From contig DKNG01000031.1 of NCBI GenBank assembly GCA_002470185.1, forward strand, positions 12,206 to 22,266: a DNA stretch of 10,061 bases. The letters are read 5' to 3'. Position 1 is the stretch's first letter. Each line of letters opens with the position of its first letter. This document shows positions 1 to 6,883 of this stretch, piece after piece. The DNA is from Arcobacter sp. UBA7394. Lineage in GTDB: Bacteria > Campylobacterota > Campylobacteria > Campylobacterales > Arcobacteraceae. The position numbers and the translations under genes are program-made. The notes below the pieces were generated by a model, which was given only the letters and a program-made list of their open reading frames with translations, made no database searches and was not told the origin of the DNA.

Positions 1-7
1 ATTTTTT

Positions 8-53
8 AAGAGACTAATTAGAGACTTTTTAAAAAGTCTCCAAAAAGTTTCTT
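8..53 (-). terminator. Nested palindrome past the gyrB stop, possible terminator
   Basis: A perfect 20-bp palindrome sits at 21-40 (GAGACTTTTT followed by AAAAAGTCTC). It is nested in an outer inverted repeat, AAGAGACT (8-15) and AGTTTCTT (46-53), with one mismatch. It begins just past the gyrB stop codon, where a terminator for the dnaA-dnaN-gyrB direction is expected. No clean U-tract follows the hairpin on the minus strand, where the next bases read TAATTAGTC and then an A-run. It is therefore not a textbook intrinsic terminator and could instead be a 3' stabilising hairpin. Confidence 0.45.
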
Positions 54-57
54 TAGA

Positions 58-2394
<2,337 letters not shown>

Positions 2395-3465
2395 CTATTT
2401 TTCTAAAACTATTGGCATTACGATTGTAAAAAATCTTTCATCTTCTAGGTAGAATGGAAGATTAGATTCATTAAATCCAACAGTTACATTTTCATTATTA
2501 GTCATAGATAAAAAATCTAATAAGTATTTAGCATTTACAGCTAAATAGAATTCATCTTCTATTTCTAAATTTAAATCAATTTGCGTTTGTGATTCACTAT
2601 CTTCATCTAAAGATTCAAATACTATTGCATTTGATTTAAATGTAATTTTAATATTTGAGAATAATGAAGTTACTAGCTTAATAGACTCAACTAAAATATT
2701 TTTAGGTAAAGATAAAGTATGTTTTAAATTACTTGGAATGATTCTTTCATAATCAGGAAATTTACCATTAATTAATTTTGTAAAGAATTTCATTTTGTCA
2801 TTCGAAATGACTAGGTTTGTATCATCGTAAGTAATCTTAGCATCATCTATGAATAATTTTTGAATTTCAATAATTGCTTTTTTAGGAATAATAAATTGAG
2901 ATTCATCATTTGACATATTTTCTAAATGTGAAATTGCTAATCTTCTAGTATCTGTAGCTACAAAATTTGTTTTAGAACTTTTAATATCTATTAATGCTCC
3001 ATTTAATTCAAATTTAGGATTATTATTATCTACTGCTGGAGTAATCTTTCTAATAGAACTAATAAAATTTAAAGTTGAAATATCTAAAGATTTTAAATTA
3101 GCATTGTTAATAATAGTTGGATATTCATTAGCATCATACATAGGTAATTTAAAAATAGATTTATTTTGTTTTATTACTAAATTGTTAGTAGCAGTTTCAA
3201 AAGTAATATCTTCATTTTTTAATCTTTTAATAATACCAAGTAAGTTAGATCCATTAACTGTTGCTTTTCCATCTTCACTTTCATTTACATTATCGATATG
3301 AGACTCTAATCCAATCTCATAATCTGTTGCTTTTAAAATTAGACCAGTATTATTAATCTCTAAATATATATGTGATGTTATTGCACTTGCATCTTTTTTC
3401 TCTAAAAAAGGTTGCATTGAAGCTATAACATTTTCAATGATATTCTTCGTAATTATAAACCTCAT
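2395..3465 (-). CDS. dnaN: DNA polymerase III beta subunit (sliding clamp)
   Basis: Ring-forming clamp that tethers the replicative polymerase and other partners to DNA. At 356 residues it has the length expected for three repeated clamp domains (roughly 1-120, 121-245, 246-356). Recognisable family signatures are VATDTRRLA (169-177, the counterpart of E. coli ATDGHRLA beside the partner-binding pocket), NGKFPDYERIIP (233-244) and the hydrophobic end VMPIVL (349-354), which stands in for the usual MPMRL. The ATG is well supported by AGGAG at 3471-3475, five bases upstream. It lies between dnaA and gyrB on the same strand, the standard replication cluster. The region immediately upstream is also the proposed unwinding site of the origin, so clamp transcription and origin melting share DNA. 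Confidence 0.96.
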   Translation of the reverse strand: MRFIITKNIIENVIASMQPFLEKKDASAITSHIYLEINNTGLILKATDYEIGLESHIDNVNESEDGKATVNGSNLLGIIKRLKNEDITFETATNNLVIKQNKSIFKLPMYDANEYPTIINNANLKSLDISTLNFISSIRKITPAVDNNNPKFELNGALIDIKSSKTNFVATDTRRLAISHLENMSNDESQFIIPKKAIIEIQKLFIDDAKITYDDTNLVISNDKMKFFTKLINGKFPDYERIIPSNLKHTLSLPKNILVESIKLVTSLFSNIKITFKSNAIVFESLDEDSESQTQIDLNLEIEDEFYLAVNAKYLLDFLSMTNNENVTVGFNESNLPFYLEDERFFTIVMPIVLEK

Positions 3466-3474
3466 TCTATCTCC

Positions 3475-3491
3475 TATTTATTTATATATTT
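3475..3491. other. Probable DNA unwinding element
   Basis: A 17-bp A/T-only run that continues directly from the DnaA-trio-like tract on its right and meets the dnaN ribosome-binding site on its left. Low melting energy beside a trio tract and a DnaA box is the arrangement of an origin unwinding site. The same bases could also serve as a -10 region for dnaN. Confidence 0.6.
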
Positions 3492-3508
3492 TAGTAGCGG
3501 TAGTAGTA
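3492..3508 (+). other. DnaA-trio-like element
   Basis: The plus strand reads TAGTAGCGGTAGTAGTA. Read 3' to 5' from the neighbouring DnaA box (3511-3519), this is GAT-GAT-GGC-GAT-GAT, a run of four GAT trios with one GC-rich interruption, then the A/T run. Repeats of 3'-GAT-5' between DnaA boxes and the AT-rich site are the DnaA-trio described in Bacillus subtilis, which loads DnaA onto a single strand. Order and orientation fit; function is inferred. Confidence 0.65.
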
Positions 3509-3568
3509 CATGTGAAAAGATGAAAATACATCTATAATCCCGACTGTATCGGAAGACTTTCATGTGAT

Positions 3569-3583
3569 ATAACGAAATGAAAT
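3569..3583 (+). repeat. Origin-shared 15-mer, copy in oriC2
   Basis: Reads ATAACGAAATGAAAT and matches 5021-5035 at 14 of 15 positions. It is not a DnaA box. Both copies have TGTGA- or TTCACA-like half sites close by. One copy in each origin half suggests a common binding site, but the factor is unknown. Confidence 0.5.
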
Positions 3584-3604
3584 ATTCACACCTTTTCACA
3601 CATC

Positions 3605-3628
3605 TCTTTTAAACTTATTTTTAAAAGA
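3605..3628 (-). other. Stem-loop just past the dnaA stop
   Basis: TCTTTTAAA (3605-3613) and TTTAAAAGA (3620-3628) form a perfect 9-bp stem with a 6-base loop, starting five bases after the dnaA stop codon in the minus-strand transcript. The stem is AT-rich and no U-tract follows (GATGTGTG does), so strong termination is unlikely. It may protect the dnaA 3' end or weakly attenuate read-through into dnaN. Confidence 0.4.
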
Positions 3629-3633
3629 TACTG

Positions 3634-4950
3634 TTACCACTCCTTATTTATGATTTTATTCTTTAAATTTTCAATAATTAATTTAAAGTTTTCATCTTTC
3701 TCAATTAACTCATTTGCTTTTTTAATATTATGAGAAATTGAAGAGTGATCTTTCATACCTAAGAACTTAGCAATATCAGGCATAGAGTTATGTGTTAATT
3801 CTCTTGCTAAATATATTACAACTCTTCTAGCATTAGCTACTGTTGCAGTTCTTTTCTTAGATTTGATATCACTTGGTTTGATATTAAGCTCACGTGCTAC
3901 AATATCGATAACATCGGGTAATTTGATGTTTTCTTTAGTTTCTTTTATTTGCTCTTTTAATAGGTTTTGAACCATATCTAAGCTAATTTCTTGATTTAAT
4001 AAAGAAGCTGATGCATTAATTCTAATTAGTACACCTTCTATTTCTCTAATAGAGTTATCAAGATTTGTTGCAATGAAATTAATGATTTCTCTTGTAAGAG
4101 CAATACCATTTAAATCAGATTTTTTCTCAATAATAGCAATTTTTGTCTCTAACCCTGGAAGTTGAATATCAGCCGTTAAACCCCACTCAAACCGCGATTT
4201 TAGCCTATCTACAAGTCCTGCTATTTGAGAAGGAAGTCTATCTGATGTCATAACAATTTGTTTTTTTGCATTATGAAGTTCATTAAATGTATGGAAGAAC
4301 TCTTCTTGAGTTTGTTCTTTCCCTGAAAGGAACTGAATATCATCAATTAATAAAACATCACACTTTCTATATTTAGATCTAAAGTGCTCCATATTTTTAT
4401 TTTTAATTGAGAATGTAAAGTCATTCATAAACTGCTCAATTGTTACGTAAATTACTGTTTGACCTTTTTCAATTGCAGCATTACCTACTGCTTGTAAAAG
4501 GTGAGTTTTACCAAGACCAGTACCACCGTAAATAAATAGTGGGTTATACTGAGTCCCAGGTTTATTTGATACTGCAAGTGACGCATTATAGGCCATTTGG
4601 TTAGATGGTCCAACAACAAACGAATTGAAAGTATATGATGGATTTAGTATCGTACTTTCAGCAGTTTCGTTTTTAACTTGTTCTTGAATTATCTCTTTTT
4701 TTGATTTTTTTTCACCCGCAATTTTGATTTCTACTTTTGGTTTAGTACCATCGTATTGTTCAAAACATTGTTGGATTACTCCTGTGTATTTGCTTTTTAT
4801 CCATGAAGCTATATATTTATTAGATACTTCGAATACAGCTAGGTTCTCATCAGATGAGATTTTTTTGTATGTAAGCTGCTTTAGGTATCTATCATAATCT
4901 ATAGAAGTGGCTTCTTTTTGAATAAGTGCTAAAAAATCTTTGTGTGTCAT
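3634..4950 (-). CDS. dnaA: Chromosomal replication initiator DnaA
   Basis: AAA+ ATPase that binds DnaA boxes, melts the origin and recruits the helicase. The 438-residue protein has an N-terminal interaction domain (about 1-85), a short linker, the ATPase core and a helix-turn-helix domain IV (about 340-438). In the core are Walker A GGTGLGKTH (142-150), Walker B LLIDDIQ (200-206), sensor 1 MTSD (234-237), the arginine-finger segment RLKSRF (249-254) and sensor 2 IREIEG (301-306). Domain IV carries the basic loop KSKKRTATVANARR (363-376) and the box-recognition signature GMKDHSSISHN (398-408), which differs from the common GGRDHTTVLHA. The ATG has only a weak AAAGAG ribosome site about ten bases upstream. 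DnaA boxes lie on both sides of the gene, and one overlaps its promoter, so autoregulation is likely. Confidence 0.97.
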   Translation of the reverse strand: MTHKDFLALIQKEATSIDYDRYLKQLTYKKISSDENLAVFEVSNKYIASWIKSKYTGVIQQCFEQYDGTKPKVEIKIAGEKKSKKEIIQEQVKNETAESTILNPSYTFNSFVVGPSNQMAYNASLAVSNKPGTQYNPLFIYGGTGLGKTHLLQAVGNAAIEKGQTVIYVTIEQFMNDFTFSIKNKNMEHFRSKYRKCDVLLIDDIQFLSGKEQTQEEFFHTFNELHNAKKQIVMTSDRLPSQIAGLVDRLKSRFEWGLTADIQLPGLETKIAIIEKKSDLNGIALTREIINFIATNLDNSIREIEGVLIRINASASLLNQEISLDMVQNLLKEQIKETKENIKLPDVIDIVARELNIKPSDIKSKKRTATVANARRVVIYLARELTHNSMPDIAKFLGMKDHSSISHNIKKANELIEKDENFKLIIENLKNKIINKEW

Positions 4951-4983
4951 ATAATATTAACTCTTTAATTGTAAATAGTAACG

Positions 4984-4989
4984 ATTATA
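4984..4989 (-). promoter_or_regulatory. dnaA promoter, -10 element
   Basis: The minus strand reads TATAAT here within GGATATAATCG, about 34 bases upstream of the dnaA ATG. No good -35 hexamer is present, which is usual for housekeeping promoters in this phylum. The expected -35 zone coincides with the DnaA box at 5008-5016, which would allow DnaA to repress its own gene. Confidence 0.55.
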
Positions 4990-5020
4990 TCCAATTATTT
5001 ATAAAAGTTATTCACATGGC

Positions 5021-5035
5021 ATAACGAAGTGAAAT
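5021..5035 (+). repeat. Origin-shared 15-mer, copy in oriC1
   Basis: Reads ATAACGAAGTGAAAT, one mismatch from 3569-3583. It sits inside a 7-bp inverted repeat, TCACATG (5012-5018) and CATGTGA (5039-5045), and starts four bases after the exact DnaA box at 5008-5016. Position between that box and the main array suggests a regulator site for dnaA transcription or initiation. Confidence 0.5.
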
Positions 5036-5052
5036 TCTCATGTGATGAAAAT

Positions 5053-5128
5053 GCTGAATAACTGTTGTTCACATAGTGAATAACTTGTGAATAACTCGTG
5101 AATTTTAAGTGAATATTTAGGTGAAAAA
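5053..5128 (-). repeat. 11-bp phased DnaA-box array
   Basis: GTGAA cores on the minus-strand box orientation start at 5076, 5087, 5098 and 5109, exactly 11 bp apart, with a further core at 5121 (12 bp). The degenerate TGAATAA site keeps the register two steps upstream (5054), and the intervening step holds a box in the opposite direction (5065-5073). Match to TTATTCACA falls away towards ruvC. This places low-affinity sites on one helix face beside a strong site. Confidence 0.7.
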
Positions 5129-5189
5129 TACCATTATATGGGTCTTACAGCAATGTGAATAAAAAATAGATAAAAAAAGAGAAAATTAC

Positions 5190-5657
5190 GTGAAAATACT
5201 AGGAATTGACCCGGGTACAAGAAATTGTGGATATGCAATAATTGAAAAAAATGGAAGTACTGTAAAACTAATTGAAGCCGGTTTAATAAAAATTAAGACA
5301 AAAATCTTACAAGAGCAAATTGTAGAAATGACTGAAGGTTTTGATTTAATATTTGATCGTCATGTTATTGATGAGGTTTCAATAGAAGATATGTTTTACG
5401 CATTTAACCCAAAAACAGTAATTAAATTAGCTCAATTTAGAGGTGCAATATCATTAAAAGTTTTACAAAAATTTGGTAATTTTGCAGAATACACTCCACT
5501 TCAAGTAAAACAAGCAGTTACAGGAAACGGAAAAGCTGATAAAACACAGGTTGCTTTTATGGTAAAAAGATTATTAGGTATTAAAAAAGAGATTAAACCA
5601 CTAGATATTACAGATGCCATAGCAATTGCACTAACTCATGCTCAAAGACTTAGATAA
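5190..5657 (+). CDS. ruvC: Crossover junction endodeoxyribonuclease RuvC
   Basis: Dimeric nuclease that cuts Holliday junctions symmetrically, acting with the RuvAB branch-migration motor in recombination repair. The 155-residue protein is close to the usual family length. All four acidic active-site residues are visible: Asp7 in ILGIDPGT, Glu66 in SIEDMF, and Asp139 and Asp142 in LDITDA. The conserved segment [21 protein letters not shown] (101-121) is also present. The start is GTG: the reading [10 protein letters not shown] matches the family N-terminus exactly, and only a poor purine-rich ribosome site (AAAGAG) precedes it. The gene is divergent from dnaA across the origin, a placement typical of Campylobacterota. 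A TTATATG-like -10 near 5134-5140 is possible but weak. Confidence 0.95.
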   Translation: MKILGIDPGTRNCGYAIIEKNGSTVKLIEAGLIKIKTKILQEQIVEMTEGFDLIFDRHVIDEVSIEDMFYAFNPKTVIKLAQFRGAISLKVLQKFGNFAEYTPLQVKQAVTGNGKADKTQVAFMVKRLLGIKKEIKPLDITDAIAIALTHAQRLR

Positions 5658-5710
5658 AGCTCATTTTGGTAAAAAAATTTTAACTTATAGTATAAATATT
5701 TTTTATTTGT

Positions 5711-5716
5711 TATAAT
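5711..5716 (+). promoter_or_regulatory. purN promoter, -10 element
   Basis: Perfect TATAAT preceded by TTTGT, which gives an extended -10 (TGT-TATAAT). It lies in the 90-bp ruvC-purN gap, with start of transcription expected near 5723 and the purN ATG at 5748. The upstream T/A-rich stretch replaces a -35 hexamer. Confidence 0.6.
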
Positions 5717-5747
5717 CACGCCCATAGAACAAACAGGATTAATAAAA

Positions 5748-6329
5748 ATGAAAAAAATAGGTATTTTAGCCTCATATAATGGTAGTGGATTTCAAACGAT
5801 TCAAAAAGCAATAGAAGAGAATATATTAGATGCAAAAGTTGTTATTGTGGTTTCTAATAACTCTAATGCAAATGTATTAAATCATGCAGAATCTTTTGAT
5901 ATACCAAACTTTGTAATAAATGATAAAAGATATCCTGGACAAGATTGTGATGATAAAATCGCAAGACTTTTATTAGAGTATGGTTGTGATTACGTTTTTT
6001 GTTCTGGTTATATGAAAATGATTGGACCTAAACTAATTTCTGCTTTTGAAAACAAAATAGTTAATACTCACCCTGCGTTATTGCCATCTAAGTATGGTGG
6101 TAAGGGAATGTACGGAAGATTTGTACATGAAGCTATAATAGCTGATAAAGCACCTAAATCAGGGGTTACTATTCATTATGTAAATGAAGAATATGATGAT
6201 GGTGAAATTATATTAACTAAAGAGTTAGAAATATCATCTTCTGAGACAGTTGATTCTTTAGAGAATAGAATCAAAGACTTAGAAACTCAAGCAATAATTG
6301 AGGCATTTGAAAAACTACTAGCTAAATAA
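5748..6329 (+). CDS. purN: Phosphoribosylglycinamide formyltransferase (PurN)
   Basis: Transfers a formyl group from 10-formyl-tetrahydrofolate to glycinamide ribonucleotide, the third step of purine synthesis. The 193-residue protein has the N-terminal phosphate-binding segment YNGSGFQ (10-16) and the catalytic pair Asn106 and His108 in NTHPALLP. Asp150, in YDDGEI, corresponds to the catalytic Asp of E. coli (LDGGP). Between these, YGGKGMYGRFVHEAI (116-130) replaces the E. coli-type PGLHTHRQAL segment; this GGKGMYG form is a recognised subfamily variant, so the enzyme should be active. AGGA at 5735-5738 supports the ATG. It has its own promoter and no purine neighbours here. The last codons lie within a terminator hairpin shared with the converging gene. 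Confidence 0.93.
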   Translation: MKKIGILASYNGSGFQTIQKAIEENILDAKVVIVVSNNSNANVLNHAESFDIPNFVINDKRYPGQDCDDKIARLLLEYGCDYVFCSGYMKMIGPKLISAFENKIVNTHPALLPSKYGGKGMYGRFVHEAIIADKAPKSGVTIHYVNEEYDDGEIILTKELEISSSETVDSLENRIKDLETQAIIEAFEKLLAK

Positions 6330-6340
6330 ATTTAGCTAGT
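6317..6340 (-). terminator. Intrinsic terminator between converging genes
   Basis: ACTAGCTAAA (6317-6326) and TTTAGCTAGT (6331-6340) form a perfect 10-bp stem with a 4-base loop. On the minus strand the stem is followed by AG and five T residues (6310-6314), a good terminator for the small gene ending at 6348. On plus the tail is only moderately T-rich (ATACTTCTTATTT), so it may also stop purN transcripts. The loop contains the purN stop codon. Confidence 0.7.
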
Positions 6341-6347
6341 ATACTTC

Positions 6348-6800
6348 TTATTTAAATAAACCTGCTAACTCTTCAGCATTTTTAATATATTTAACATCTG
6401 AAATTTTTCCGTTATTTACAGAATATACAGTGATATTCCCTTCTTTTTTAGTAAATTCTTTTGTTTGATTTTCATCTACTAATAAAATTGAGAATGGGTA
6501 TTTTTTCATTTTTGGTAATGCAAAGAATTTTGCAATTAAACTAGGCATTCCTGAGATATCAGCTACGTAGTAAGCTTTGTTAGCTTCTAAGAAACCTTTT
6601 TCTTTTGTTAAGAAGTAATCTCTTAAGATTTCACTTGTATCTTTGTCTGCTGCAACTAAAATTGTTTTTGTATCTGCTGCAATTGTATGCGCTTTTTCAA
6701 ATTGATCGTTAATTGCGAATGTTGGAGTAGAATCTCCTATACTTAATGCGTTTGCAAATGTTGCAACTAATAATAATGCTGAGAATAAAACTTTTTTCAT
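6348..6800 (-). CDS. Secreted protein, probable thioredoxin-like fold, no cysteines
   Basis: I do not recognise a named family with certainty. The 150-residue protein begins with a clear Sec signal peptide (MKKVLFSALLLVATFANA) with a likely cut after Ala18, so it should be periplasmic. The mature part opens with IGDSTPTFAINDQFEKAHTI, resembling the entry strand of peroxiredoxin/thioredoxin-like proteins. Later come YYVADISGMPSLIAKFF (77-93) and KKYPFSILLVDENQ (99-112), where Pro102 is placed like the cis-proline of that fold. The whole protein has no cysteine, so a disulfide or peroxidase role is excluded. YtfJ-type periplasmic proteins are one alternative. Start is firm: AGGAGA at 6807-6812. 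It is a single-gene unit ended by the hairpin at 6317-6340. Confidence 0.75.
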   Translation of the reverse strand: MKKVLFSALLLVATFANALSIGDSTPTFAINDQFEKAHTIAADTKTILVAADKDTSEILRDYFLTKEKGFLEANKAYYVADISGMPSLIAKFFALPKMKKYPFSILLVDENQTKEFTKKEGNITVYSVNNGKISDVKYIKNAEELAGLFK

Positions 6801-6864
6801 AAATTGTCTCCTAAATTAATTTTTTGGAAATTGTATCTATAAAAAGTAAATGAAAGGTTAAAAG

Positions 6865-6881
6865 AAGATATAAATTATCTT
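6865..6881 (-). terminator. Weak hairpin after the diguanylate cyclase gene
   Basis: AAGATA (6865-6870) and TATCTT (6876-6881) pair with a 5-base loop directly past the cyclase stop codon. The minus-strand tail CTTTTAACCTTT is T-rich. The stem is only six AT-rich base pairs, so read-through into the next gene is plausible. Confidence 0.35.
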
Positions 6882-6883
6882 AT

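Larger units (their letters stand above)
3475..3600. other. Origin part 2 (oriC2, dnaA-dnaN intergenic)
   Basis: Gene-free DNA between dnaA and dnaN with the parts of an unwinding origin in order. DnaA-box-like 9-mers are CTTTTCACA on minus at 3511-3519, CTTTTCACA on plus at 3592-3600 and ATATTCACA on plus at 3582-3590. The last two are 10 bp apart. Next come a DnaA-trio-like tract (3492-3508) and an A/T-only run abutting the dnaN ribosome site. A small inverted repeat CCGA/TCGG lies at 3540-3552. In H. pylori the dnaA-distal half of a bipartite oriC carries the unwinding element. Assigning the same role here is by analogy; the sequence elements themselves are visible. Confidence 0.75.
5008..5162. 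other. Origin part 1 (oriC1), DnaA-box cluster
   Basis: The dnaA-ruvC gap holds a dense set of DnaA boxes. Exact TTATTCACA occurs on plus at 5008-5016 and on minus at 5086-5094 and 5154-5162. Near matches are TTGTTCACA on plus (5065-5073), TTATTCACT on minus (5075-5083) and TTATTCAGC on minus (5053-5061), with weaker GTGAA-core sites at 5097-5105, 5108-5116 and about 5120-5128. All true boxes have T at position 5 (TTCAC), as in the H. pylori box TCATTCAC, rather than the E. coli TCCAC. In H. pylori the ruvC-side half of the bipartite origin has this arrangement. The box matches are direct observation; origin function is inferred from the family pattern. Confidence 0.85.

Noticed and set aside
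3104..3301. Plus-strand open frame within dnaN
   Set aside because: Antisense to the well-supported sliding-clamp gene, with no family resemblance.
3530..3555. Short inverted repeat CCGA/TCGG in the dnaA-dnaN gap as a terminator for dnaA
   Set aside because: The stem is only 4 bp and no T-run follows on the minus strand; kept only as a detail of the origin region.
5053..5128. CRISPR-like or iteron-like repeat array
   Set aside because: The repeated unit is only 9-11 bp and matches DnaA boxes next to dnaA; no spacers or cas genes, and no plasmid Rep gene.
5658..5747. Small RNA or riboswitch upstream of purN
   Set aside because: The leader from the predicted start is about 25 bases, too short for a purine riboswitch, and no conserved fold is visible.
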